Below are positions 38,971 to 52,182 of a DNA stretch of 64,000 nucleotides, piece after piece. Source of the stretch: Liolophura sinensis. Taxonomy: Eukaryota > Mollusca > Polyplacophora > Chitonida > Chitonidae. The position numbers and the translations under genes were made by a program. Location of the stretch: contig NC_088300.1 of the NCBI RefSeq assembly GCF_032854445.1, positions 32,963,608-33,027,607 of the forward strand, written 5' to 3'. The notes beneath the pieces are model-generated. The model saw only the letters and a program-made list of their open reading frames with translations. It made no database searches and had not been told where the DNA came from. Each line of letters opens with the position of its first letter. Position 1 is the first letter of the stretch.

Positions 38971-39186
38971 GAAAATCTATTGAAATTAAGAAGCAGTGAA
39001 TGGTTTTTGATGTCACAATGAGAACATTTCGAATAAAATAACACAGACAGACATACCTGTACATGTACATGTACTTAAGACCAGCTAAAAGAAGCAGTTC
39101 TTTGTTAAAACTCAAAAAACATAACCATACATATATATATATTATATATATACTTCTGGAAAAGTCTATGAACATGTATATGCATG

Positions 39187-39188
<2 letters not shown>

Positions 39189-39227
<39 letters not shown>
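39189..39227. repeat. (TA)n microsatellite
   Basis: About 19 TA units; shorter TA tracts lie at 39129-39150 and 48458-48476. Confidence 0.95.
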
Positions 39228-39729
39228 CTATAAATTATGATACAGATCCATGGCCTTAATTACTTATATCACAGTGACACTACAGTTCATAGTAATACAT
39301 TCAACTTAAAAGAATGAATGAGTGAGTGATTATGATTGAAAGACACTGTCAGCCATACTCGTGATGATGGTAATGCTCATGACAATAATACTGACTTCAA
39401 GATGTTCAAATCACTACTTGGTAAAATTCATCATCATTTATTTACGATCTTTCAAATCATCAATCATTTGATTTACAACATACATGTGTGTTCCTACAAG
39501 CACGTACATGTAACAATCACCAGTGCACATCCTGGCTATTGTGACACCTACCATGTATACGAAGGCAATGGCAAAAGCATAACAATAAAACATGATATCA
39601 TCACTGGTCAAGGACATCTGAGCTCTACTAAGAACTGGCTGTCTGCCCAGCAAGTCACTGAGAGTTACAAAATCACATGCTAAAGTGGGTATACGTTGGT
39701 TCTTTGTATGACAAATTAACGATATATTA

Positions 39730-39936
39730 CCGTAATTCTTCCACCTTTACACATGGTTGCAACGTGTTTATTCAAGCATATTCTGAAGGCATTATTTTGT
39801 GTTGACTGAAAAAATTACACTTTTTGTGAAGCCCTGAAACTGGAAAACCCAGCCAATGTAGTTTAGTCTCCAAAATCAAATTAAAAATGTGCATACAATG
39901 CACTAAAAGTTGATCTTTCATATGCAAAAATTAGGG
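39730..39936 (+). mobile_element. MITE-like element, copy 3
   Basis: Left end ccgtaattcttccaccttta, inner block actttttgtgaagccctgaa and atgtgcatacaatg, right end tttcatatgcaaaaattagg. Same order as the element at 14395. Confidence 0.75.
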
Positions 39937-41008
39937 AGTAGCCCTTATTCACAAAGTAGACCATCTTGAATTTGATTAATTGCAGAATAACAGAACACTG
40001 ATACAAATCTCTACATATACACTACATGAATGCTTGAGTACATTTGTACTTGTTCCAACTAACGGACTAAAGGAGTACATCTTCAAAGGGCTAAGACAGA
40101 TTTTTTTCTTTCACCTTACACTCAATACCTGAGGAAAAATATCTGCAACGAGCAACATTCTCTGGCTGGATAAATATTGTGATTTCTGTTGGAGGTATAA
40201 ATGGGTCAGACGCAAGGCCAGGACTGACTTACTGGTGATCATCACCATGCTGTGTGACATCAACAATGACAGGGCCCACTCGTAAAAATCTAACCTAACA
40301 ATCTCAATCAAATATTTCTCATATTTGCTCGCATAGCTGAAATACAGCAGACATATCTTCAACGGGACACCTTGCTATAAGCCTTAGATGAGGACTTGAG
40401 TCGGCACTACAGAACTCCAAGGCACGGGAGCAGCATGTCAGAACCGCTCTGTGCGCGCACACCAGCCTGTGGAATGTTACGCACTCTCACTGGGTAATGT
40501 TGGATTTCCACACAAGTGTGCCGTTATAATCAACACACAGAGGCTTGTTTGTTCATCAATCCCAAGCCAGGCTCAAGAGGCCCCTTCAAGCCTAAATACC
40601 ACGTCGGCCACGTCTTTGATACCATGTTTTCTCAGAATTAAACCAGTCTTCGTCTAGCTGCCAATTTCTCGGCCACAAAAAAAAAAAATTTGAGTCCTTT
40701 ATGCTTTTGTCTATTTTTATCATTTTAAAAGGAAACTGAACCTCAGAGAAATTCTTCGAATGAGCTAAATTTAGACTACACTGGAGTATATCCAAATGGC
40801 TATATTCCAAGACAACGGCTATATATTGCTCCCAAATCCTCAGTGTCAGAATTTTGCTCTTAAACTGGCCCAATATTCCTCAGGTCCAGTTTCAAGTTTT
40901 CTCTCAAGATTTCCACTCGCTTCTGTATGAATAAGAAGATGAAAAGGTGATACAAAAATATGCTTTTTACCCTGCTATAACGATCATGTTACCACCTATA
41001 TATCCCCA

Positions 41009-41208
41009 ATATTCCTCAACCTCTCCACACATAAAAGATGCAACTTATGCACATTTTAAACTTGATTTTGGAGACAAAACTACTTTGACTGAATCGGCCT
41101 ATTTCAAGGCTCCATAAACAGTATAATTCCATCAGTCTACACAGAACAATGTCTTCAGAGTATGCTTGAACAAACACCTTGCCAACATGCAAAAAAGTTG
41201 AAGAATAA
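41009..41208 (-). mobile_element. MITE-like element, copy 4
   Basis: Left end atattcctcaacctctccac, inner block cttatgcacattttaaactt and aaggctccataaacag, right end aacatgcaaaaaagttgaag then aata. Only 1.1 kb from copy 3 in the opposite orientation. Confidence 0.7.
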
Positions 41209-41507
41209 CTGCATACATTTATATATAGTGAGTGCAATTAATAGGGTACTAAATACTCATAATAAATATAACTAAGCACTCTGGAAACCCTAAATTCTGT
41301 CGATATATTTGGATGGTTTAGATCATGTTTGTACCAAAATGGCTTAACTATGGAGAACATACAAGTACAAACCATAATGATTTATTTGTTTGCATGTTTT
41401 TAAACTAGCTAAATACATGTACGTGTATATGCAGAGGAAACTCCAGTGCCACTGAGCTTCAGCAAGTTACTCACAATCTTTCCCAACTTGGACATTATAC
41501 AGACGTG

Positions 41508-41602
41508 CCTTTCTTCCCACCACAATGCTGGCTATAGTCGTCTAAGTAAAGTATTCTTGAGTGCGGTGTAAAACACCAATAAAATAAATAAAATAAATTA
41601 CA
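41508..41602 (+). mobile_element. SINE 3' fragment
   Basis: Carries cccaccacaatgctggct, agtattcttgagtgcggtgt and aaacaccaataaaataaata; the head is missing. Confidence 0.75.
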
Positions 41603-41699
41603 GATCTGCATGCCATACTGTTTGAAGACAAAAGGTTTTCAACAAGTGCACAACTGCTAAAATAGTTCCAGGAAATTACTGCAACCAACATGTAGGCCC

Positions 41700-41829
41700 A
41701 AAAAATACATGTGAGCAGTGGAATCTACAAAGTCCCCATCCAAACCCAGGATTGAACCCACACCTACTGAAATGTAAAGTTTGCCTCCTGGTTAGGGCAT
41801 GTGTGCCTTAGTAACTGAGCCACCTCCTG
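41700..41829 (-). mobile_element. Second tRNA-derived SINE-like element
   Basis: On the minus strand an A-box-like TGGCTCAGTTACTAAGG (41823-41807) is followed by a B-box-like GGGTTCAATCC (41759-41749). The body differs from the common SINE family. No clear tail or target duplication was found, so the limits are approximate. Confidence 0.55.
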
Positions 41830-42574
41830 CTTCTGAAAATCCCTGACTGTCCCAAAACCATACTTCAGCAAGGATCTATTCTATTTACACCTCACACAGA
41901 TGAACAAGATAATCTAATTAAACCAGACAGGCTTCTCAAAGCAGTCTGGACAGACAGATTTTTACATGGTTTACGGTACATATCTTTCTCTGTCTGCAGC
42001 CCCCATGCCTGGCCCCTTCGGCCTGTTTACATTTACCTGGCAGGTACATTCGGCCAGGTAAGGATCATTGGGGGTCTGTTATATGGGTTAATGAAGCCAT
42101 TCAATCGCCAGTAGAACAATCAATAAACCAGGCTGAGATAAGAGGGCTGGGCTTTAGCTACAATGACACTTCATCAACAGGTGTATAGTGAAAGGTGCTA
42201 AAATAGGCCAGTCTTGTCACCCTACAGAAGTACATGTACAACAGTAACAACCCTGTCACACACAAGTACGTGAGTAAGAGTACTGTGATACACAAGAAAC
42301 AGAACTGCCACACACATTACAAACAGTCCTACTGAATGTCCAAATGAATGACATTATTGCAGTCCTGTGATACATGCTTATAAAGTTACAAAAGAAATAT
42401 TTCCACGATGTACAAAGAAGCAATCACATGACAAACAAGTAACCATCCTGTGATACACAAGATCTGGTCCCTTGATAAACAAATACATGTAACAGTGCTT
42501 TGATACAAAGTTACAATAAAATACAATAAGTACAATGTGTTAATACTGGCACATGCTTGAGCACATGACAGACA

Positions 42575-43135
42575 AGTAACAATCTTATGATACAAGGGTA
42601 ACAGTGAAACAGTCTCATGATAGACAAGAAACAACCTTATGATATAAGCGTAACAGTGAAATGATCTCCTGATACACAAGAAACAATCTTATTACACATG
42701 GGTAACAGTGAAACAGTCTCATGATAGACAAGTAACAATCTTATGATACAAGGGTAACAGTGAAATGGACTATGAAAGACAAGTAACAATCCTATGATAC
42801 AAGGGTAACAGTGAAATGGTCTCATGATACACAAGTAACAATCTTATGATACAAGGGTAACAGTGAAATGGACTATGAAAGACAAGTAACAATCCTATGA
42901 TACAAGGGTAACAGTGAAATGGTCTCATGATACACAAGTAACCATCTTATGATACAAGGGTATCAGTCAAATGATCTCATGATATAAAAGAAACAATCTT
43001 ATGACACACGGGTAACAGTGAAATGGTCTCATGATACACAAGTAACAATCCTATGATACATGGGTAACAGTGAAACAGTCTCATAATAGTAAAGAAAATA
43101 ATTTTATGAAACGAGGTTAACGGTGAAACAGTCTT
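42575..43135. repeat. 51-bp minisatellite
   Basis: About ten imperfect copies containing acaagtaacaatcttatgat then acaagggtaacagtgaaatg. Exact 51-bp spacing is seen, for example, between 42723 and 42774. The unit is a multiple of three, which explains a fortuitous minus-strand open frame. Confidence 0.9.
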
Positions 43136-45192
43136 ATGATGGACGAAGATGCAAACATAATTTCTATCTTCACTGCTGGATTTCCAGCAACCATTTATTT
43201 ATACATTAGGGTATTAAGCTGCCTCAGACAGATAAACTATCTTGTCCTTATGGTGACCTTCATATCAAGGTGTCTTCAGAAAACAGAAGCAAGTACAGAA
43301 GTATTTAGTTTACACATCCAGGTGACGATGTCCAGGACAAACCCCATAAAGTATGTAAGATGAGGATGGTTATCTTAGCCACAGAGTGTCTTTGTGTCTT
43401 CAAGACATCCCATTCTGATGAAATTAAAATAGGAGCAATGCACAGAAAAAAAATATGAGAAAAATTTTATTTGAGACGCCCTGATTTCAAAGCATGGATA
43501 AATCTATGGCCGAGATGAGCCTAAATTCCAAAATATGTTTTGAAAAAGTCACTCAAAGGATCAGGTTAACGACATTTTAGAGGCGTGACTGGGTAATAAA
43601 GCAGCCCGTGGAGTGGGAGAAAAGGGAGGCCTTCTGCTGAAGGACGGTGTGCATGACCGCGTAGAACGCGGTGAGGTGACGGTATGACAGGAATGTCAGA
43701 CGGACGGTATAGAATATGCCGCACTAGCTCATCTTCTACAATTATTGGTCATAAACCCAGGTCTGCCTCATTAGGTACAGGTTACACAATGTGCCCTGGC
43801 ATGATTACTCCTCTACAGTTACAGTCAGTCCGTGTTTGAATACGACCGCTCAACGACTAGATGTCTATTTTGGCGGCTGCCATCTCAATTTACCGCCAAT
43901 TTTATTACAAAAGTGACAATCATCTGTCAGGATTAAACAATGACATATCCAGCAGGAAGTGAAGCTGAAAATGCTTCCCTGCAGTGAATGGCATCAAATC
44001 ATTTGCTTGGCAGAAATTCCAACAACTCCTTCAATCAGATGTCCCTCTTGACAGTCACCTCTGATCATCTCTAAGACAGGACCAACACTGCTTCTTTCTG
44101 TTCAAGTTCACATAACAACCTGATCCAATTTCCATTCTCACAGCAGGTTACTTTAAAAGATGTGATCATCTTAATCCATAATAAAGTTCTTCCCAAGAGA
44201 CTTTCAATGGAAATGGCATCTAGACAGTATTAATTAAAACAGTTTGAGCTGTATTCTTTGTCAGGATAATTCTTCCTTGTCACAAACTACAAGTAAATTT
44301 TAAAATGAACTATCCTGGAATTTCTAGTAAACAATCAAGTAAATGTCTTATCAATGTTCAAAAAACATTCAAATGGTTCCAATATACATGTATGTAAAAA
44401 GTTACGAATGTACAACAGTAATTATTACAACTCAAGGCTCGACAAATACAATGTATTATTAAACACTGGAGTATACATTACACCTTGAGTTTTCATCCAG
44501 ATGTAAGCTTAGATCCAGCTTGTACTGTGTAAGTGTGACAAAATTCTCAGCTCACAGCTCAATGATATTCAGTGGCAAATGAATAAAAGTCTCTGATATA
44601 TCATCCAAAATGTAAGAACAATCATGCAGGTATGTGATACGTACTTTCACAGAGTTAGACAAACATAAAGAAACAGCCATTACCGTACAAGTACAAACAA
44701 CATAGCACATATATGCATATGAGTTTTCATATAAACCTATAAATGGCTTTTTCTTTAACTTTAGGATTAAAGCGCATGTTAAACAAGTTTGGAACACTGG
44801 GAGCTGAAGATGACCTATTCGTTATCAGGTCACTCAGATTTGATACCAGTCTGACAAGCTCGCAGTTTAGGGGTCTTTTCATAAGGCTGTGTTACATACG
44901 TAGCTTACTGTATGAAAGTAGATATAACTCAAACAGAACATACCAGGACAATGATTACATACCTGTCCGATAAAACACATGGTCACGACTTTTCTATGTA
45001 TGTACACTACATATGTAGCTACTAGTAAGTGTGCATCTGATAAAGATTATAAAGCCCTGAATAATTGTTTTTATGTTCAGATATGTCCAAAACCGTGGAA
45101 ACTAAAAAGGAAAGTCAGTCACATATGTACATTATCTGGCAAAGACATCTCTTATCTTAAGATTGCATGTAACTTTGCGTCACAAAGACAGA

Positions 45193-45457
45193 TTTTTTTT
45201 TTTTTTTTTTTTTGATTGGTGTTTTACGCCGTACTCAAGAATATTTCACTTATACGACGGCGGCCAGCATTATGGTGGGTGGAAACCGGGCACAGCCCGG
45301 TGGAAACCCACGACCATCCGCAGGTTGCTGGCAGACCTTCCCACGTACGGCCGGAGAGGAAGCCAGCATGAGCTGGTCTTGAACTCACAGCGACCGCATT
45401 GGTGAGAGGCTTCTGGGTCACTACGCTGCGCTAGCGCGCTAACCGACTGAGCCACGG
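45193..45457 (-). mobile_element. Young full-length SINE with 12-bp target duplication
   Basis: A complete copy from a T run on the left (reversed A tail) to the head (reversed: CCGTGGCTCAGTCGGTTAGC) on the right. It is flanked on both sides by CACAAAGACAGA (45181-45192 and 45458-45469), a perfect 12-bp target site duplication. It is close to the consensus of the other copies, suggesting recent insertion. Confidence 0.95.
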
Positions 45458-47759
45458 CACAAAGACAGAACCTACATGACAAAACAAATTTTGCCTATAC
45501 ATACATGTACACTAGTGTAAGCAAATGTATGTCTTTCATGTACCACCGCACCAATTGTTTATGCAGCGACCAGCTGGGCATCAATTATTATACTATTCAG
45601 ATCATAAAGATGGAGACTTCCTGAAGACTTGCATATATGCACAAATAATAAATCAAAAAGATTTTATGAAGATCTATAGAAAATGTCATCATTTATAATA
45701 TCTTTTTCATCTAAAATAAACTATATAGCCAGAAATAATGTTTCATACTACACTAAATAATTTTATGTCCGACGAGGGCCAAGAAACAGAGGAGAGGGCA
45801 AGTTTGGAGTCAGTTATATTAAAAAAAAAGAGTTCGATTGATTTATTTAAAAGAAATATTTCAGTTAAATTAATGTTCATGTATATCACTGAAGAGACGC
45901 ATGTAAACTTTAATAAAACTGAAAGTAGACAAGAACACAAAGCTACATGTTCTGGACAGTGTCATTGTTACAGTACATCCTGCATGTAGGAATGGATAAA
46001 AAAATCCACACTGTCTCAGAATAAGCACATGTCCTTGCCACATCAACCTTCATCATAACTCTTATACGGGCCTTGATTTACAACTTTATTATCACTGAGT
46101 GTTGAAAGTGTCAAGCTTTCTGTGGTCTGGTTTGACTGGAGGCTTTTCTATTCACTTGGCTACACAACCCCAATGAGATGACGAGCTTTGGTACTGACCT
46201 GTGCCATATGGTCTCATTTGACCCTCTTACAACCCACAATGCAAATCCATTTATGTAAATCTTTTACAATAGGCCCCCTAGTCTGAAGTCATAAATTACC
46301 GGAACGTGGTGTAAATATTTTTCACTGTACATAAGTGACAGGTAGCTGGTCCAGGGCTGACCACAAAGTAGAACACTGGAAGACGGATCCAACCAAGGCA
46401 CATTATCTAGGAGACAGACCTATTATACAGCACATGTAAAAATGTGTTACATGTACCTGAGAACATCAATAGACTATCTAAATACTGTCAACATGTGTTT
46501 AGGACATTCAGAGCATTCCTTACATCTTAATTTCCCTTTCATCTTTACCTGCAGCGTTGTGCAGGTAATATACACCTAATTCACCTTTGACATCATAGTA
46601 ACTCGATGCAGTCATGTGACTACAGCTGTGTCCTGGTATCTTAGTGTTAGCATGAAACAAGCTATGTAATGATTTTGGTCTGACTTATTCATTCATTCAT
46701 TTAAGTGAGGCTTTAGCTGCAGGATCACCTTCCCTTTTCCTAATTGTTATGAACTGAGTAATGCTTTGTGGAGAAGGTATTAATACAGCACTCATTCCCA
46801 AATAATTTGCTAGGCCAAGGTGATCAATTAAATACTGCTGGGAAATTGAAGAGGTACTCAATCAATTACCACTGATGGTTTTTCTTACCTGCTTTTTAAT
46901 TTATTTATGGTATTATTAAAAACAAATTTGATTGAATTACCTCAACGCTTGATAAGCTCATCTTAATATCTCGATACCACAGGAAGTGTACTCCTGTACG
47001 AGTATTTGCAGATGATTCAATATACAGTAAACAACCTTTGTTGTGTATAAGAATAAAAAAAAAATACTTCAAAGCATTATTTTCTTACCATCCAGCAGTA
47101 ATTTTTTATATCAGTAATATCTGAGGTTAAACCGGAGACAGTGCATAGTCAATTACTAGGAAATCCTTAGCCCACATTTTAAGCCCTGAGTGGAGTGAGA
47201 CAAGGTTGCCCCATCTGTCATGGACTATTTATAAATTTTTGTCATCAGGGGTCCACTGTGGAGGAAATATTTACTAAATTTCTCTACTGGTACATGTGTT
47301 AACACCTCCTTACACAGCTCAAGGAATGAGTTTATCTAAATCAAGTTTCAAGAGGCTGCCATATGGGTGGGTTTGGGGTCAGCAGGCCTGTCAGTGCCCC
47401 AGTGATCTGTGTATATATACAAACCACAGGTTACATACCCCACTGACAGCCTGTTAGCACACCCAACTAAACAGACCAATGTCCAATGCTCCCACCACAT
47501 CAATGTGTGTGTTATACAGCTTGATACCAGCTACCATTAACATGACCTTGGCAAGCGCTTGAACAGGCATATTAAGGCAGCTAAAGGATGGGCATCTCTT
47601 CTCTCTCCGCCCCCCCCCCCACCAAAAACCACTGATTTCTGTTGGATGTAAAACTGTAGACACTACTAGTGCTTTTAAAACCTACACACTACATGCATCA
47701 CAAAAAAACAAAAATACAATTCTATATTTTTCCTTTAATATGCATTTACCTACACATGA

Positions 47760-47845
47760 CTTATTTATTTATTCAGTTGGTGATTTACACCATACTTTAG
47801 ATGTATTTCACTCATACAACAGCGCCCAGTATTATGCATGGAGGA
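47760..47845 (-). mobile_element. Degenerate SINE fragment
   Basis: cttatttatttattcagttg, tacaccatactttagatg, catacaacagcgcccagtat; a diverged tail and core only. Confidence 0.6.
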
Positions 47846-47942
47846 GACCAGACACCTGTACAAAAATGAGAAAATCAATCTTGTTACACACAGCTAGAAA
47901 ATCTATATATGTATTGTGTCAGTATAATGTGACTGGGTGAAG

Positions 47943-48003
47943 TGTTAGTGTCTTCGGCATGATGCTTTAGTGTCTTCGGCATGACGCTTTAGTGTCTGCA
48001 GCA
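47943..48003. repeat. Short tandem repeat, about 22 bp x 3
   Basis: Copies of ttagtgtcttcggcatgatg, the third shortened. Confidence 0.85.
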
Positions 48004-50768
48004 CTTTAGCAGCATGGATTTGCCATGCCACAAGAAGACACAGTATATGTACACACATCTAGTGACTGCTCACTGACATGTGACTGAAAAACTAAGTACC
48101 ACAGTAAAATCTCAAGCATATACAGTACATGATGCATACATACAGTACAAAGCCTTATCTTTTGAGGACTACCCTGTTCCTCAGCAAAACCTCTCCGAAA
48201 GCCTGACTTACATGTAAACTGCTAAAATAATACTACTCTACGCACACATTATGTACATGCTTTTATCAGCACAGCTATGTAACAACAAAGACAAGTTGCT
48301 TTTAAACAGTTTACAAGTTCAGAAAGTCAATTACATGAACCAATTTTCAAGCAGTGTGAAAATCGCACAAAAATAAGGAAAAACAAACAGAAACTCAAAA
48401 ACAAAAAATCGGGGAACAGCTTTCTAACAACAATATAAAAAGCAGGTTCGGAAACATATATATATATATATATATACTCAACTTATGAAAGTTCAACTGT
48501 GTATGTTTACGACAATTATGACAGCACAGACTGCGGATCAATGCAAATGCAACAGCTGCTTCCTGAATGGGATTCTTAACAATAACAATATCAATATTCA
48601 GTTTGACCGGTCAGACCATCCCTTGACCAGTGGTCTGACCATAGTTGACCTAACAAGGTTACTTCTGGGATTAACCTAATCCCCACATGACAGAAGAGCT
48701 GCCTGGGTTCAGCTATTCATGTACATGTATTTGGGAAGGGGTGGGGCATGGGGGAGGGATAACAATATTCAATCACATCTCTCTTCTAAATCTATGAATG
48801 GAGAATGAACACTTGCACGTATACAGATCACACTGAATATTTTGTACATTTCATGAATAAATATTTCAAGTTTTTTTTCAGAAGACAAAGTAACCTTTAT
48901 GACAGTAAATGACCCAAACTTTCAATCATGAAAAATTTCCTCCTTTTGTATGATTCTCCAGTTCCTGTTGTAAAGTTTCAGCATCAAAAGCTATATTTTA
49001 GCGCATTTAGTTTTCCTTAAATATTTAAATGTTTGGGGTAAAAATTTTAGGACATTTACTGCGAGACCATTGTATTAAATATATCTCCATGTGTATTAGA
49101 GCTTAATGTGTACTATTTTATCCTCATAAATGCACCATAATGCAGGCTTCTTTGACAAAAACAACTTTTTTGATCAGGTGAACGACCGGACTTTTATACC
49201 AAAGCAGTGATGCAAAAACACAACTGTCGAATACAAACTTCAACATAATAAAATAGTCATGACAATGCCTAAATACTAACAACCGGAAAATCTGCAATAC
49301 TCTTAAGAACAGTTTCGGTGCATTTCACATGACCAAACTAAATTAGTTGACATACTCATCATTTATCTGATGTAGACATAATTGTTTCAGACGCAATTTC
49401 TAGAAAGTTAATGTGACCCAACATAGACAATAGAGCTTAATTGTTAACTTTACAAAGTGTCTAATTAACCATGTACAGATTATAATATACATATTTTAAT
49501 ATGTGCACATAGATCTTCCTGTATACGTAATCATCCACTATATGTAACCTGCACAGAAAAACAATGGACACCTTTATGCACTTTCACACTTTGTCCACAC
49601 TGTATCTGCATATTGAGTATGACTCAGAAAGGTGTTTAACAAAGAGAATGGGCCAAATCCAGACAAATTATTCCCAGTGAAATTAACAATCCATCCGGTG
49701 AAATCATTGGAAATCAATGACCAGGGTCGTCACACCTGGTGTTGTTTTTAAACTTCGTATACATGGTCGCATACCTGTCTCTCCTTAAGTCCAGACTAGC
49801 CATAGCACATCAACATTGATCAAATCGACAGCTGAAACACAAATACCTTAACACCTTTCTCTTAAAAACTGACCATGCATTTTGCAGACAGGTATTTTTA
49901 ACTGGCATTCTATTTCAGTTTTTGGACAACACTCTCAACAACAAGTTGCAGGACAATGCATCTGCTGTTTTACAGGCGAAGACAGCATGCACATGTGCAG
50001 GTTTCACAGGACAAAACAATCAGAAAGCTTCTCCAGCAAGGTGTAATGTCAAACGTCTTCTATACAAAGAAACACCTCATGTAAATAAGAACAATTAAAT
50101 TAAATTGTAGCTGATTTTAAAAACAAAATACCATAAACAACTTACATGTACATGTATTCTTTAAAACCTTAACTAGAGGCAAATGTATAATATCTGGTGC
50201 AAACTATAACACAGCATTGAGACGTCAGATGTGAATACATGTAGTTTTATCTGTAAAAATAAACACCTTTCAAAACCAACTTTATCCAAAGAAAGGTGAA
50301 TTTTTCAATTTCTTTACCCACAAAAGTGAATTCGAAACAAAGCTGGATATTTTTTAGCACTGTGAAGAAAACTAATTATGCGATCAACAAAATAAAAAAA
50401 TAATTTGCAGATCCCCATTCAGATACTATACATATATATGCTCAGCATTTATTCTGACCCTGTTGTTTTTTTTTTTAACTAAGTCTTGAGATCAGCTGGT
50501 TTATATCATATATATATAAAAAAAACATATATATACACCGCTGTGAAACAGACCTGTGGGTATAGTCCAAGCTAAAATTCACATAGATCTCTATCTGGTG
50601 GTCTAAAAAGTGCTCCATTGTTCCCTGTTCCTAACTCAGGGGGTGAAGAGTATTAGTCCGGGTTCGTTACACACTCTTTAACAGTTCATGCACAGTGTAT
50701 GTGTACAAACCTACAGACCCCAGATGTATGGAGTCCTATTAATTTCCTGTCTAGTGATCAATGAGAAC

Positions 50769-50777
50769 ACACACACA

Positions 50778-50863
<86 letters not shown>

Positions 50864-50868
50864 GACAC
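50769..50868. repeat. (CA)n microsatellite
   Basis: About 100 bp of CA with a few CAGA, CACT and CATA interruptions. Confidence 0.97.
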
Positions 50869-51163
50869 ACACAAACAAGGTGCAAGGTCAAATTAGAGTA
50901 AACTCATCATGAAACAAGTAACAATTTCATATTATCAAGGACTACATCAATGCATGTATGTACAATGGATTTAATTTCCATTAATATGGGAACATGTGCA
51001 TCATGTAGGTACATTATAGCTATAATTTGTAATGTGTTCCCCCGAAAACTTGGTATCAGAGGACATGATGGACATGCATTGATATGCATACATGTATGTT
51101 CCATACACAAAGTCAGTCAAATCATCTTTAACAAAAATGAAATATACGTTCTTGAAATAATAA

Positions 51164-51216
51164 GGTGAGTGTGTGTGTGAGTGTGAGTGTGTGTGAGTGT
51201 GTGTGTGTGTGTGAGG
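51164..51216. repeat. (GT)n microsatellite with GA interruptions
   Basis: gtgagtgtgtgtgtgagtgt pattern. Lies 300 bp from the long CA tract and reads as its complement, so the two could pair as an imperfect inverted repeat. Confidence 0.95.
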
Positions 51217-52012
51217 GGGTAATCAGCAAACCACCCCTAACACCTAATACACATGATACATGAACTTTATGATGTACCAATGAAAATGTCCTACATCTAT
51301 ATCCCTGCCCCCAGAGCCAGCATTGGTAGGCATACCCTAATCACACCCTCATCATGTACATGTATCTCTTAAAGGGGCCACATTCCACCTAGAGCCATCT
51401 GATACCCCAACACAGTATCTCTCAGAGGAGTGAATTGGAACAGGTGGAAACATAGGCCATTTGCTCACCATCCATTCCAATGAAGACGGCTATTACATGC
51501 ACCTTAACTGTGTGATGGATGCAACCTGTGTCTGTCTATAAACCAGAATTACTCTCATTCCATGACAATCAATGGGGCTGTATACTGTCAACACCCCAGA
51601 AATTAGCTCTGGCTAAACTACAGCACAGCCAAAAGTTCACAGACAATCCATAGCTCTATATAGGGCATGTGAACAGAGTGTTTAGTCAACTCCTATGTAC
51701 ATTTATCAAGGTGATATTTTGTTCAAATACATGTACTGATTCTCAGTATTGTTCACAGCCTACAATTTGTGAACTACATGAAAATCAGTATAAAAAAAAA
51801 AAAAAAAGCAAAGCTTCAAAATGAACCCATTCTTTCAGAGAAATGGACAAGTAAAGAAGTTGAATTGGCAAAGTTATCTAAAGTGTCACTCATTTCACTT
51901 GTGGTTAAAATGTTCTGGAAAATACCCCCAGGATATTGGTTATGTAAGAGTACAATAACTTTGTAGTATAATAAATGGAGAAGAAAGCAACGCATCTGTT
52001 CAACATGGCTGT

Positions 52013-52182
52013 TAATATTTATTTATTTTATTTGATTGGTGTTTTACGCCATACTGAAGAATATTTCATATCTATGACAGCGGCCAGCATTACGGTGGGA
52101 GGAAACCAGGCAGAGCCCCATGGCATCAGGGAAAAGCTTTCTCGCTTGGCCATCTGCAGGTTGCTGCCAGACCTTCCTGGCT
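52013..52182 (-). mobile_element. SINE, truncated
   Basis: Tail TTTATTTGATTGGTGTTTTA, core GACAGCGGCCAGCATTACGG, then catctgcaggttgctgccag and a break at accttcctgg. A short extra segment (about 52121-52150) interrupts the middle. Confidence 0.85.

Noticed and set aside
42386-42834. Two minus-strand ORFs with repeating Cys/Tyr/Leu pattern
   Set aside because: Product of the 51-bp repeat, whose length is a multiple of three.
42575-43135. CRISPR array
   Set aside because: Units are contiguous direct repeats with no unique spacers, in a eukaryotic intron.
45224-45482. Open frames on both strands near 45.3 kb
   Set aside because: They lie entirely in the full-length SINE; the same translations recur at other SINE copies.
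50688-50912. ORF rich in His-Thr
   Set aside because: Translation of the CA microsatellite.
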